A DNA stretch of 63,571 nt from JBPCQA01 sp050998615 (GCA_050998615.1 JBPCQA010000055.1:1-63571); one strand, 5' to 3'; numbered from the stretch's first letter, positions 19,200 to 28,693 are shown. Program-made: numbers and translations. Notes: generated by a model from the letters alone, not told the origin.

Positions 19200-20447
19200 T
19201 CACCTGCCTCTGGCCACCCATGCCTTTCTAGCAGGTTTGGGAGCCGGTACGCCGGCTACCTGTGCCGCCAGCTCGCGCAGCGCCTTGGTCAGCTTGGACT
19301 CTGGTGCGCATTCCGTCAGCGCGCGGCCAAGGACTGCCGACTTGTCACACGCCGCCTGGTCATCGGGCAAGAACGTGACACCGTCCACCTGCGCCGTACG
19401 AGCCAAGACATCGGCGATCTCATCGGTGGACCACCCGAGGCTGCCACGCATCCGATTGACGACGACATGTCGGGAACCTCGCGGCGCGGCGACCGACAGC
19501 TCGTTGAGCGCCCGCACCAGCCGCCCCAAGCCGACCGGGTCGGCGCCACCTACAACGACGACCTCGTCGGCCAGATCAAGCACGGCGAGCGTGGCACCAT
19601 TGCGTCGCGGCGCCGCTGTGTCGTAACTGATTTCCTCGTCCGCTTCGATGCTGAAGCCGCAGTCGACCACCGTGAAGCCACAACATGAGCGGGCGACGTC
19701 CAACACGTTGCGCAGTAGCCCGGTGCGAAGCTCGGGCCAACGGTCGGCGCTCGGAATGCCGGTCAGCACCCGCATCGCCGGAGTGATCTGACGTGCTTGA
19801 GCGGCCAGCAGGTCAGTGGTCAGGCGTCCGGCGTTTGCAAGGCGTACGGCGGCCAACAGTCCCGAAGACTCGTCTAGCAGGCCGAGCATTTGGGCACAGG
19901 ACCCGCCGTAGACGTCCGCGTCGACAAGCATCACGGACGCTCCCACATCCCCTAGCGCAGCACTCATCCCGACGGTCACCACCGAACGTCCCGGTGCTCC
20001 AGTGGGGCCCCACACGGCAACCACCTTGCCGTTCCGCGTGGGTCGGCTCGCGGTGACCGTGGCCACCTCGCCTTCCGCAAGGTCCAGCGGCTTAGCGGGA
20101 CCCTGAGCATCATCGACCAGGTCGGCGAACCTCTCGAGGTCGTCGGCGTAGACAATCGTGTCGATGCCCAGTCGACGCAGGCCGGCTTCGTCAGCACTCG
20201 ACTGCTCAACCACCACGCCGACCACGCTGACGTCGTCGTCTCGGATCCGGGACACGACATCGGAGTCAAGGCCCCGCAATCCCGCGGACACCAGCGCGAC
20301 CTGGGCCTGGCGGGTGGCCGAGCTCGCCAGCAGGTCGGGCACGTCCACGCAGCGTCGTACGACGTGAAAGCCGTCGGCGGCGGCCACCTCTAGCAGAGCG
20401 GTTTCGAACTCCACGGCACCGAGTGCGACAAGCACCCCTGTCGACAT
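19200..20447 (-). CDS. CpaE-like ParA/MinD-family ATPase with atypical P-loop
   Basis: The 415-residue protein has an N-terminal receiver-like or degenerate domain (about 1-120) and a C-terminal SIMIBI ATPase domain. The P-loop position reads GPTGAPGRS (147-155), in which the lysines of the ParA deviant Walker A are replaced; VLLDAD-like switch sequence appears as MLVDADVYGG. Such proteins accompany SAF-domain proteins in actinobacteria and resemble CpaE/TadZ, which localise type IV pilus machinery. It starts three bases after the SAF gene stop. Nucleotide hydrolysis is uncertain given the altered P-loop. Confidence 0.8.
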   Translation of the reverse strand: MSTGVLVALGAVEFETALLEVAAADGFHVVRRCVDVPDLLASSATRQAQVALVSAGLRGLDSDVVSRIRDDDVSVVGVVVEQSSADEAGLRRLGIDTIVYADDLERFADLVDDAQGPAKPLDLAEGEVATVTASRPTRNGKVVAVWGPTGAPGRSVVTVGMSAALGDVGASVMLVDADVYGGSCAQMLGLLDESSGLLAAVRLANAGRLTTDLLAAQARQITPAMRVLTGIPSADRWPELRTGLLRNVLDVARSCCGFTVVDCGFSIEADEEISYDTAAPRRNGATLAVLDLADEVVVVGGADPVGLGRLVRALNELSVAAPRGSRHVVVNRMRGSLGWSTDEIADVLARTAQVDGVTFLPDDQAACDKSAVLGRALTECAPESKLTKALRELAAQVAGVPAPKPARKAWVARGR

Positions 20448-20450
20448 GTC

Positions 20451-21173
20451 TCAGCCACCGACCCGGATCAGCACGAGGTCAGCGCCGTTGATCGCGTTCA
20501 ACACCGACCCAACCTGCGTGCCGTCGGCTATCGCCACCAGCACCTGACGTTCGGCGGTCAGTCCGCCCGGGCCCGGCAGCCCCATCGAGACCACCGTCAC
20601 GTCGCTCAACACCCGCCGGGTCTGAGCCTGACCCTCTCCCTGCCGGGCGATCGCGGCGGCCGGGTCGACCGAAGGCAGCGCCCACACGTCGACACGGTCA
20701 CCGCTACGCAGACCGACTGGAAGCCCAGACGCCTGCACGCCGAGCGGAAGCTGGTGCGGCGTATCGCCGACCGCACTGGACAGCGCAGCACGCGGCAGCA
20801 GGTCGCCGGCGGCGACGTCCCGGGTCAGATGGGCCTCAGGTTCGATGGTCTGGGTTGCCGGCAGGTAGTTTCGGGCATCGGCCGGGTTGGCGAAGTGCAT
20901 CTGCGTGGTCTGCAGGTCATCGGCGCCGATTGGCATCCCGGCAGCCAAATCGTGGGAGACCTGCCACACCGGGACCGTATCATCAGCCGCAGCGAGCACC
21001 CTCGCGCCGATGACCACGGCGGCCAGCACCATGAACATCCCAAACCACAGCCGGGGATCCTTCCACCGCGAGGTGGTGGCACGTGTTGCCGGCGGCGAGG
21101 TCGGCGCGACGTCGATTGCGAGGCCGTCGGGGTCCGCGGTTCGGGTGCTTCCTCGGTGCGAGAGCGGCATCAT
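20451..21173 (-). CDS. SAF-domain membrane protein, CpaB/RcpC-like
   Basis: From ATG 21173 (AAGGG upstream) the protein is about 240 residues. A single TM segment follows a charged N terminus (WFGMFMVLAAVVIGARVL), and the rest lies outside: a SAF domain with the typical VSHDLAAGMPIGADDL and DVAAGDLLPRAAL stretches, then a beta-rich region. CpaB/RcpC proteins bind peptidoglycan and hold pilus assembly parts. It is translationally close to the CpaE-like ATPase. No pilin, CpaF or TadB genes are in the window, so the pair is an orphan here. Confidence 0.8.
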   Translation of the reverse strand: MMPLSHRGSTRTADPDGLAIDVAPTSPPATRATTSRWKDPRLWFGMFMVLAAVVIGARVLAAADDTVPVWQVSHDLAAGMPIGADDLQTTQMHFANPADARNYLPATQTIEPEAHLTRDVAAGDLLPRAALSSAVGDTPHQLPLGVQASGLPVGLRSGDRVDVWALPSVDPAAAIARQGEGQAQTRRVLSDVTVVSMGLPGPGGLTAERQVLVAIADGTQVGSVLNAINGADLVLIRVGG

Positions 21174-21272
21174 GGCACCCTTACACACCCGACGGAACGT
21201 GTGAAGAGTTATCCACAATCAATCCGGCAAGCGGCATCATTGCCCGTCGTGCTTCATGCGACACTCGATGTC

Positions 21273-21530
21273 ATGCCCGCAGCCGCATCCCCTCGGTTTC
21301 TTTCGCTTGCCGATGTCGCTGAGGTCCTCAGCATCTCCACTGCACAGGTCTACGCACTGGTGCGGCGCGGCGAGCTTCCCGCGATCAAGATCGGCGGTCG
21401 AGGACAGTGGCGCGTGGAGGCCGCCAAGCTGGAGAGCTACATCAGCGGTGCCTACACCGCCACCCAACAGTTCATCGACGAGCACCCCTTCGTCGGCGAC
21501 GAGGCTCCCACCAGCGACACCGCGCGTTGA
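21273..21530 (+). CDS. Helix-turn-helix DNA-binding protein, excisionase/BldC-like
   Basis: The 85-residue protein has one winged helix of the MerR/excisionase type: FLSLADVAEVLSISTAQVYALVRRGELPAIKIGGRGQWRVEAAKLESYI. This is the BldC-like small regulator class of actinobacteria. It is divergently transcribed from the SAF/CpaE pair and could regulate it. ATG 21273 lacks a clear ribosome binding site; a GTG at 21249 in frame is an alternative. Confidence 0.8.
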   Translation: MPAAASPRFLSLADVAEVLSISTAQVYALVRRGELPAIKIGGRGQWRVEAAKLESYISGAYTATQQFIDEHPFVGDEAPTSDTAR

Positions 21531-21608
21531 CACCCCGGCTCCCACACATGACCCCAGTGGCCGCGAATGTGACGTGAGCAGGGTGCGGTTTGCAGTAGCG
21601 TCGTTCGA

Positions 21609-22619
21609 GTGTGGAAGACGGTGCGCGGCTCACGGATGCTCGCCGCCATCCTGATCACGCTGCCGCTGGTCGGTTGCGCCACGACTGTGGTTCCAACAGT
21701 GACGAGCAGTCCCGCGATGCGAACCTTGACCACTCCAGAGGCAGGCGCGAGATCGACGACGTCGACCTTTGCACGGCGCACAATGCACGTATCGCAGCGA
21801 ACTACTCCGCCGCCTCCCTCGTCGAGGCGACGCTCACGCGGCTCCGTTGGACCCATTTCGCCCGCAACGACATCGGGGCCTTCGCCAGGGCCGGGCCTCG
21901 GCCTCTTCCAGACACGAGTTGCATCCGCCGTGTCAGGACGCCAAGGACAGATAAGCGTCGCGGCGTACGACAGCACAACCGGCACCACCTTTGTGTCCAA
22001 CCGCGGCCTGCGTGCCTACACGGCCAGCATTCTCAAAGTGTCGTTGCTGGTGGAGGCGCTACGGGCGCGGGCCGACGGCCGCGCCGGTGTCGCTGCAGCG
22101 ATAACCGCGCATGCGCCATCGATGATCGAGTACAGCGACAACGACGCCACGACCCGGCTGTGGCAGGCCACCGGCGCAGCTGCCGGGTTGACGGAATTCT
22201 TTAAAACGGCAGGCTTGGATCAGACCCGTTCCGCTCCCGTGCTCTTGGAGCCGTGGGATGGCGTGACCACGACGGCAACGGACCAGCTGTCACTCCTGCG
22301 CGCGCTGGCGAGCCACAGCCAGTTGTTGAGCCGAGCCGACGTTGCGTACGCACTGGGGCTGATGCAACACGTCTCAGCCGACCAGCGGTGGGGGGTCGGT
22401 CTCGCCGCGCGAAACCCTGACACGGCCCTCGTCGCCGTCAAGGACGGCTGGGTGCCGGTTCCAGGCGACGGGTGGACCGTGAACTCGATCGGGGTCGTCT
22501 GGCGACGTGGTGGCGGCTACTACTGCCTGGCGGTGCTGAGCACCGGGCAACCCTCGATGGCCTACGGCATCGTCAGCGACGAATCGGCCGTCGCGGCTGT
22601 TGACTCCGTCCTGCCGTAA
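21609..22619 (+). CDS. Class A beta-lactamase-related serine hydrolase lipoprotein (paralog 1)
   Basis: The 336-residue product has a lipobox LVGC with Cys23, a Ser/Thr/Pro-rich linker (about 30-100), and a penicillin-recognising domain. The active-site motifs are S140-x-x-K143 (SILK), S176-D-N178, and K278-D-G280 in the place of KTG. The enzyme would sit on the outer membrane face and act on a beta-lactam-like or peptidoglycan substrate; the aspartate in the KTG box makes classic beta-lactamase activity uncertain. A GTG at 21609 is the first start; ATG 21636 would shorten the signal. A paralog lies at 38028-38969. Confidence 0.85.
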   Translation: MWKTVRGSRMLAAILITLPLVGCATTVVPTVTSSPAMRTLTTPEAGARSTTSTFARRTMHVSQRTTPPPPSSRRRSRGSVGPISPATTSGPSPGPGLGLFQTRVASAVSGRQGQISVAAYDSTTGTTFVSNRGLRAYTASILKVSLLVEALRARADGRAGVAAAITAHAPSMIEYSDNDATTRLWQATGAAAGLTEFFKTAGLDQTRSAPVLLEPWDGVTTTATDQLSLLRALASHSQLLSRADVAYALGLMQHVSADQRWGVGLAARNPDTALVAVKDGWVPVPGDGWTVNSIGVVWRRGGGYYCLAVLSTGQPSMAYGIVSDESAVAAVDSVLP

Positions 22620-22676
22620 CCCCGCCCTCACACCCGGTGTCGCTTCCAAGGTCTCAGACGGGCCGAGCCGCCGTGC

Positions 22677-23513
22677 CTAGAAGTCGGTCTCCTGTCGAGA
22701 GGTGAAGCCATACTCCGCGGCGACCGGGTTCCACACGAACAGGAACGCTTGCTTGGAAGCAGTGGCCTCCTCGTTATACGCGGTGAGCGCTGCCGGCAGC
22801 GGGGGCGGTTTCGGGTAGCAGCCGTCGGCGGCGTACGCCCAAGTGAGGTAGCTCTCGTCGACAAGCAGAGACACGTGCAGCGCACGGATCAGCCGCTGAC
22901 GGACAGCGGTTCCGTTCGGCAACGCAACTGGGTCTACGGACTCCGCCTGGGCCAGTTGCTGCTCGCGATCGGAGACCACCTGCTGGAGCGTCACAATGCC
23001 ATCGGGCACGTCGGAACAGTCCTGGACCGCGGCCAGACCCGATCGTAAGGTCTGTCGCGCCTGGCCGCTGGCGTCGAGCAGGCTGTTGATGGCCCCGGCC
23101 GCAAGGGGGACCGGGGCAGCTGAAAACGTCGACGGCGAAGTTGCCGGTGGCGTTGCCGAAGAAGTAACGGTCACGGAAACGGTTGGTGGTGCCACCACGA
23201 CCGTATGGTTCACTCCCCGCGAGTGCGCGGTGGTTGCAGCGGGGTTTCCAGCATCGCGGTTCAGGAAGTAGAAAATCGCGAACGCAACGCCGCCGATCAA
23301 GACGAGGGCAACGACGACGGAGACGGCGACCCATACGGCTCTTCGGTCTCGAGGACCACCGCCGCCGTACTTGGATCCCCCGACGTCGAACGGTCCACGT
23401 CCTGCTTGTACGGCGGCGGTCCATTCTGTGCCGTCGAACCAACGTTGCTGGCCGGCATGCCAGGGATCCGGATACCACCCGGCACCAGCACTTGGCGGCT
23501 GCTGACTACTCAT
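22677..23513 (-). CDS. DUF2510 domain membrane-anchored protein
   Basis: The 278-residue protein begins with a DUF2510 motif (AGWYPDPWHAGQQRWFDGTEWT, residues about 11-32), followed by one TM helix (about 61-88, VWVAVSVVVALVLIGGVAFAIFYFL) and an extracellular Thr/Pro/Ser-rich stretch leading to an alpha-helical domain with two cysteines. The N terminus is cytosolic. DUF2510 modules are widespread in actinobacteria and of unknown role. The ATG at 23513 follows a region with two palindromes. Confidence 0.8.
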   Translation of the reverse strand: MSSQQPPSAGAGWYPDPWHAGQQRWFDGTEWTAAVQAGRGPFDVGGSKYGGGGPRDRRAVWVAVSVVVALVLIGGVAFAIFYFLNRDAGNPAATTAHSRGVNHTVVVAPPTVSVTVTSSATPPATSPSTFSAAPVPLAAGAINSLLDASGQARQTLRSGLAAVQDCSDVPDGIVTLQQVVSDREQQLAQAESVDPVALPNGTAVRQRLIRALHVSLLVDESYLTWAYAADGCYPKPPPLPAALTAYNEEATASKQAFLFVWNPVAAEYGFTSRQETDF

Positions 23514-23524
23514 GACTGTGCCGC

Positions 23525-23547
23525 CTCAGCTGAGCCGACACGTGTCG
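23525..23547 (-). promoter_or_regulatory. Two adjacent palindromes upstream of the DUF2510 gene
   Basis: CTCAGCTGAG (23525-23534) and CGACACGTGTCG (23536-23547) are perfect palindromes one base apart, 12-34 bases upstream of ATG 23513. The position fits an operator near the promoter or leader. No known regulator motif is claimed. Confidence 0.35.
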
Positions 23548-23638
23548 CTGTGCCGGATGCGGCTCTGCCTGCGCATGTGCGAACGCTACCGCGTCGTGGC
23601 GGCGCCGATCGCAGCTTTCCAACTTTGGGGGTTGGCCG

Positions 23639-24205
23639 TCAGGCTTCCCAGCCGCTCGTACGACGTCGTACCGACGCCAGGTGCTGATAGCTGACCGTCA
23701 TCCGGGACCGAACGGCCGAGCGGCGAGGCGCGTCGCCTACGTCATGCAGCGCGACGTCGAGCCAGTCGGCTCCCACTCGATCCGGAGTCCCGGTGAGTTC
23801 GCTGCCATCGGTCAAGACGATCGTCACGGCTGCTCGATCTATCGCCACCGCCCGTAAGGCGGACGCTAGGGTCAGCCGACCGGCGACCACGCCGACCCCG
23901 TGCGGGCTTACCGATCGCGGCGGGAGCTCACGAGCCGCCATCACCGCCGCGCTCCGCACGATCAGCTCCTCCGGTGTCCGCAGCAAGATCCAGTCGGCGC
24001 CCAGTGCGGAGACTTCACCCGATATCCATCCGGATCCGGTGACCAACAGCGCGGCAGGCTGTTCGACAACCGCCCGCAGCCTGTTGATCAGCGAAACCTG
24101 GCCGAGCTCGGCGCGGGTGCGGTCGGCCACCTCGGTCTCTTGTTCGGCCCGCTCCAGCGAGCTGGCCTGCGCCTCAAGGTCGGCGAACAGATCGTGCCAC
24201 CGCAT
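23639..24205 (-). CDS. Conserved actinobacterial protein with two Sm-like segments
   Basis: The 188-residue protein starts MRWHDLFADLEAQASSLERAE, a helical N terminus found in uncharacterised actinobacterial proteins. Two beta-rich parts look like a duplicated small-barrel: ALLVTGSGWISGEVSALGAD-WILLR (about 52-77) and a second with GSELTGTPDRVGADWLDVALHD (about 133-155). No catalytic residues are seen. The duplicated G-x-V-x-x-x-GADW pattern suggests Sm/Hfq-like strands, but this is an inference from spacing. It is divergent from the LysM gene. Confidence 0.7.
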   Translation of the reverse strand: MRWHDLFADLEAQASSLERAEQETEVADRTRAELGQVSLINRLRAVVEQPAALLVTGSGWISGEVSALGADWILLRTPEELIVRSAAVMAARELPPRSVSPHGVGVVAGRLTLASALRAVAIDRAAVTIVLTDGSELTGTPDRVGADWLDVALHDVGDAPRRSAVRSRMTVSYQHLASVRRRTSGWEA

Positions 24206-24272
24206 CCGCCGACGCTAGGCGAGCGAGCCGGAGGCACTCAAGGACATTGCCAAATTCGGTGTGGACAAACGC

Positions 24273-24302
24273 TTGACGTCGCGCTCAAACACGGGCTATA
24301 AA
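24273..24302 (+). promoter_or_regulatory. Sigma70-type promoter for the LysM/Rv3235-like operon
   Basis: TTGACG (24273-24278) and TATAAA (24297-24302) are 18 bases apart, a near-consensus housekeeping promoter. The expected start near 24309 leaves a leader of about 25 bases before the GTG at 24334. Confidence 0.7.
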
Positions 24303-24333
24303 AGGCAACCACATGCAAACGTAAGGGTCGGAA

Positions 24334-25047
24334 GTGAAGGCAATCCGAGGCATCACCCGAGCCGCCGGCTTCACCGTGCTGATGGTCATAGTCGGACGGG
24401 CGTTGTGGTGGGCAACCCGGACACCGGTCAGTGAGGTTGCACACGCCGTCCACGGTGGGTCTCAACCTGCTGGCTGGAGCTTTGACCGCCTGCTGGTCGA
24501 CGCCGCTTCGTGCCTCGCCGTGCTGATCTTCGCGGCTCTCGCAGTCTCGGCGACGCTCACGGTGGTGGCCGCGCTGCTCGGTGACCTGCTTCCCGGCGTA
24601 CGCCGCGCCGGGGCCGCGCTGACGCCGGCATTGTGGCGCCGGTGCGTGGTGGCGGCCTGCGGCCTCGGCATTGCCACCCCGGCACTGCTGACGGTCTCGG
24701 CATCCGCCGACGACGGCGGACACTCCGCACGGTGCATCAACGCCTGTGCCATCCACCTGGGCGGACTCCCGTTACCCGACCTCCCGTCAGCCGCTCTTCC
24801 CAAGGTGGCGAAGTCGGCTTCGGCAGGTCACCAACCGCCCCGAAGCCCAGGCACCACCGGGGTGGTCGTTGCACCAGGCGATTCCCTGTGGTCCATAGCG
24901 GCACGCCGGCTTCCCCCCGAAGCGCCGGACTGGGCGGTCGCCGCCATGGCCAACGACCTTTACTCGCTCAATCGGCATGTCATCGGTCCGAACCCGGACC
25001 TGATCTTCCCCGGTACGCACCTCACTACACCGGAAGGTTCCTCATGA
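24334..25047 (+). CDS. LysM-domain membrane protein
   Basis: The 237-residue protein has two predicted TM segments near the N terminus (about 12-28 and 55-88) and a third hydrophobic stretch near 105-125, then a Pro/Ser linker and a C-terminal LysM module: VVVAPGDSLWSIAARRL through NPDLIFPGTHL (about 176-230). LysM binds N-acetylglucosamine in peptidoglycan. The start is GTG 24334, preceded by AAGGG. The stop overlaps the start of the next gene by ATGA (25044-25047), so the two are translationally coupled. Confidence 0.85.
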   Translation: MKAIRGITRAAGFTVLMVIVGRALWWATRTPVSEVAHAVHGGSQPAGWSFDRLLVDAASCLAVLIFAALAVSATLTVVAALLGDLLPGVRRAGAALTPALWRRCVVAACGLGIATPALLTVSASADDGGHSARCINACAIHLGGLPLPDLPSAALPKVAKSASAGHQPPRSPGTTGVVVAPGDSLWSIAARRLPPEAPDWAVAAMANDLYSLNRHVIGPNPDLIFPGTHLTTPEGSS

Positions 25048-25613
25048 CAACAGCACCCGTAGCGTCCTGGGCCAACGCCACCAACGCCACCCCTGGTCCG
25101 ACGGCGACCCAACGGCGCTGGCGAGACACTCACCGGCGACTTGCGGACATCGTCGCGAACGATGTGACCTACAGCCAGGGCGCGTTGGCGTTGAGCTACT
25201 CGCTGACCAACGGGATCGACGCTGAGCCGCAGTCCTCTGCGCTCACTCTCGTCGATACCGCGCCTGAGCTCGACGGTGGTATCCCCGACGCCCAGGCGTG
25301 GGCCGCACGGTTTGTCCAGGCGGTGATCGAGGTGGTCTCCAGCGACCGGCCGATAACCCAGCTGGTGCGCTGGACCGACCCGCGCGTCTACACCGAGATT
25401 GCGCGCCGCCAACAGCGAGTGGCAGCGCACCGCAGCGCGACGGCGGTTCCGGTACGCCGACAGCAGGTGGCCACCGTGCACATCAGCTACCCCAGCAATG
25501 CGTCAGCGGAGGTCGCCGCGCGGGTGTCGTTCAGCGGGCGTTCCCGGGCGATCGCGGCTCGCCTGGACTTCCGTCGTGGCCGCTGGCAATGCACGGCGAT
25601 CTGCTTCGGGTGA
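25044..25613 (+). CDS. Rv3235-family conserved protein
   Basis: The 189-residue soluble protein has an N-terminal low-complexity stretch and a C-terminal alpha/beta region with PDAQAWAARFVQAVIEVVSSDRPITQLVRWTDPRVY and a final ARLDFRRGRWQCTAICFG, the pattern of the actinobacterial Rv3235-like family that usually sits next to secA. Function is unknown; the fold resembles small secretion-accessory domains but this is only a guess. It overlaps the LysM gene and converges on secA. Confidence 0.75.
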   Translation: MTTAPVASWANATNATPGPTATQRRWRDTHRRLADIVANDVTYSQGALALSYSLTNGIDAEPQSSALTLVDTAPELDGGIPDAQAWAARFVQAVIEVVSSDRPITQLVRWTDPRVYTEIARRQQRVAAHRSATAVPVRRQQVATVHISYPSNASAEVAARVSFSGRSRAIAARLDFRRGRWQCTAICFG

Positions 25614-25673
25614 GGCGCCAGGGCAGGGCAACCATCGAAGGGGCGGGAGATTCGTGAATCGGCGATTGCCGCC

Positions 25674-28547
25674 TCAGGCGTTGCGCCGGGCCGGATCTCC
25701 GTGGCAGCGCTTGAACTTGCGACCCGACCCGCAGGGGCACAGCTCGTTGCGCGACACGTTCGCGAACTCGTCCTCGGTGTCGACCGCCTGCACCTGGGTG
25801 CCGGCGTCGCCGTCCACCGACGGCGACGAATAGGACAGCTGCTTGGGTGCCTCGGCCTCGGTGAGGCCCCTCGCCACGATGCTCGGCCGATGGTCGTGGT
25901 CGTGCTCAAAGTCATCGTCGTGGCCGTGCAGGGGCTCGAGTTGGCGACCTGCCCCGTCTGCCTTGGCCGCGGTCGGCTCCATCAGCTCCGGCTCAGCCGT
26001 CATCAGCAGTGCACCGGACTCTTCAAGCTGCGCTTCTTCTGCGTCCGACACCGGCTGAACCTGCACCTCGAGGTTGAAGAGGTAGCCGACGGCCTCTTCC
26101 TTGATCGACTCCATCATCGCGGTGAACAGCTCGAAGCCTTCACGCTGGTATTCCACCAGCGGGTCACGCTGGGAGTAGGCACGTAGCCCGATTCCCTCGC
26201 GCAGGTAGTCCATTTCGTAGAGATGTTCGCGCCACTTGCGGTCAAGCACAGACAGCACGACCCGGCGTTCCAGCTCGCGCACGATCTCCTCGCCGAGCGC
26301 CTCCTCGCGCGCGTCGTACGCACGCTGGGCGTCGGCACGTAGCTCTGCGGCGATGAACTCGCGGGTAAGCCCACCGATACCGCCTACCTCTTCCTCAAGC
26401 GCATGCTGGGCGACCCCGACCGGGTAAAGCGTCTTTAGCGCGGTCCACAGCTGGGCGAGATCCCACTCCTCGGGGAATCCCTCGGTCGCGCCAACCACGT
26501 AGCCCCCGACCGTGTCGTTGATCATCTCCCGCACCTGGTCGTGCAGGTCGGCGCCCTCGAGCACCCGTCGGCGCTCGCCGTAGACAACCTCGCGCTGGCG
26601 GCTCATCACGTCGTCGTACTTGAGGATGTCCTTGCGGGTCTCGAAGTTCTGGCTTTCGACCTGCGCCTGCGCGGAGGCGATCGCACCGGTGACGCGCTTG
26701 TTCTCGATCGGCACGTCGTCGGGGATCTTCATCGTGGTCAGCACCCAGTCGACCCAGTCGGACTTGAACAGCCGCATCAGGTCATCTTCGAGGGAGATGT
26801 AGAAGCGCGACTCGCCCGGATCGCCCTGCCGGCCGGAACGACCGCGCAGTTGGTTGTCGATGCGACGTGACTCGTGCCGCTCGGTGCCAATGACGTAGAG
26901 GCCGCCGGCGTCGTTGACGACGTCGTGCTCGGCGGCGACCTGCCCCTTCATCCGCTCGAGCGCGGTCGACCACTCGGCTTCGTAGTCCTCGGAGTGCTCG
27001 ACGGGGTCGAGTCCCTTGCGACGCAGCTCCTCGTCGGCCAAGAACTCCACCGAGCCGCCGAGCATGATTTCGGTGCCTCGCCCGGCCATGTTGGTCGCCA
27101 CCGGGACGCCGCCCTTGCGGCCGGCCTGGGCCACGATGTGCGCCTCATCGGCGTGGTGCTTGGCGTTGAGCACCGTATGTGGGATGCCTCGGCGCGTGAG
27201 TAGCTCCGAAAGCTCCTCGGATTTCTCGACCGAGATCGTGCCGACGAGCATGGGCTGACCCTTGGCGTGACGCTCGGCGATGTCGTCGACGATCGAGTTG
27301 TACTTCGCCTGCTTGGTGCGGTAGACCAGGTCCGGCTGATCGGCCCGGATCATCGGCATGTTGGTCGGGATCGCAATCACCCCGAGCTTGTAAATCTTGT
27401 CGAACTCCGACGCCTCCGTCATCGCGGTGCCGGTCATGCCGCTGAGCTTTTGGTAGAGGCGGAAGTAGTTTTGCAACGTGATAGTGGCGAGGGTTTGATA
27501 CTCCTCGCGGATCGTTACTCCTTCTTTGGCTTCGATGGCCTGATGCAGCCCCTCGTTGTAGCGACGACCATGCAGCATCCGGCCGGTATGTTCGTCGACG
27601 ATCAGCACCTCACCGTCGATGACCACGTAGTCACGGTCACGACGGAAGAGCTCCTTGGCCTTGATCGCGTTGTTGAGGAACGAGATCAGCGGCGTGTTCA
27701 CGGCGTCGTACAAGTTGTTGATGCCGAGGTGATCCTCCACCCGGTCGATGCCCTCCTCCAGCACCGCGACCGTCTTCTTCTTCTCGTCGAATTCGTAGTC
27801 AATGTCGGTGCGAAGCCGCCCGACGATGGCGGCGAACTCGTCGTACCACTTGACCGACTCATCGGAAGGTCCAGAGATGATCAGCGGGGTGCGAGCCTCG
27901 TCGATCAGGATCGAATCGACCTCGTCGACGATTGCGTAGTGATGGCCACGTTGCACGCAGTCCTCGATCGTGCTTGCCATGTTGTCGCGCAGGTAGTCGA
28001 ACCCGAACTCGTTGTTGGTGCCGTAGGTGACGTCGGCCAGGTAGGATTCGCGTCGCTCAGCGGGCGTCAGCTCGGGCAGCACCATGCCGACGGTGAGGCC
28101 GAGAAAGTGGTAGACGCGGCCCATCCACTCGGCGTGATACTTGGCCAAGTAGTCGTTGACGGTGACCACGTGGACGCCCTGGCCGGTGAGCGCATTTAGG
28201 TACGTCGGCAGTGTCGCCACCAACGTCTTGCCCTCGCCGGTCTTCATCTCCGCGATGTTGCCGTAGTGCAGCGCCGCTCCACCCATGATCTGCACGTCGA
28301 AGTGACGTTGGCCCAGCACTCGAGTAGCCGACTCACGCACGGTCGCGAATGCCTCGGGGAGCAGGTCGTCGAGCGTGTCGCCGTCGGCGAGCCGCTTCTT
28401 GAACTCGTCGGTCTGAGAGCGCAGCTCATCGTCAGACATGGCCACGAAATCGTCCTCGATGGCGTTCACCTGATGAGCAACGGCCTCGAGCTTGCGGCGC
28501 TGCTTGCCTTCGCCGATACGGAGAACCTTGTCGAGCAACGCAGGCAC
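25674..28547 (-). CDS. secA: Preprotein translocase ATPase SecA
   Basis: The 957-residue protein carries the SecA Walker A in MKTGEGKTLVATL (about 101-113), Walker B in VDEVDSILIDEARTP, the preprotein cross-linking domain, the second helicase domain with GTEIMLGG and RGRSGRQGDPGESRF, and a C-terminal zinc site CPCGSGRKFKRCHG. It drives proteins through SecYEG. The GTG start at 28547 has AGGAG seven bases upstream and matches the usual VPALLDKVLRIGEG opening; a longer frame from 28634 adds unrelated residues. The full C-terminal zinc tail suggests SecA1. Confidence 0.97.
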   Translation of the reverse strand: MPALLDKVLRIGEGKQRRKLEAVAHQVNAIEDDFVAMSDDELRSQTDEFKKRLADGDTLDDLLPEAFATVRESATRVLGQRHFDVQIMGGAALHYGNIAEMKTGEGKTLVATLPTYLNALTGQGVHVVTVNDYLAKYHAEWMGRVYHFLGLTVGMVLPELTPAERRESYLADVTYGTNNEFGFDYLRDNMASTIEDCVQRGHHYAIVDEVDSILIDEARTPLIISGPSDESVKWYDEFAAIVGRLRTDIDYEFDEKKKTVAVLEEGIDRVEDHLGINNLYDAVNTPLISFLNNAIKAKELFRRDRDYVVIDGEVLIVDEHTGRMLHGRRYNEGLHQAIEAKEGVTIREEYQTLATITLQNYFRLYQKLSGMTGTAMTEASEFDKIYKLGVIAIPTNMPMIRADQPDLVYRTKQAKYNSIVDDIAERHAKGQPMLVGTISVEKSEELSELLTRRGIPHTVLNAKHHADEAHIVAQAGRKGGVPVATNMAGRGTEIMLGGSVEFLADEELRRKGLDPVEHSEDYEAEWSTALERMKGQVAAEHDVVNDAGGLYVIGTERHESRRIDNQLRGRSGRQGDPGESRFYISLEDDLMRLFKSDWVDWVLTTMKIPDDVPIENKRVTGAIASAQAQVESQNFETRKDILKYDDVMSRQREVVYGERRRVLEGADLHDQVREMINDTVGGYVVGATEGFPEEWDLAQLWTALKTLYPVGVAQHALEEEVGGIGGLTREFIAAELRADAQRAYDAREEALGEEIVRELERRVVLSVLDRKWREHLYEMDYLREGIGLRAYSQRDPLVEYQREGFELFTAMMESIKEEAVGYLFNLEVQVQPVSDAEEAQLEESGALLMTAEPELMEPTAAKADGAGRQLEPLHGHDDDFEHDHDHRPSIVARGLTEAEAPKQLSYSSPSVDGDAGTQVQAVDTEDEFANVSRNELCPCGSGRKFKRCHGDPARRNA

Positions 28548-28693
28548 TTGCCAACTCCTGGTCAATATTGCGGGAACGTCTCGCAGGTACGCGGACTCTG
28601 AAAGGGGATCCAGTGGTGTGGCTCCGCAGCCCATCTTAGGCGAACGGCCAGCTTAGGCCCAGTTGTCCGACTCCGGGCTGGCGATGACCCGGG

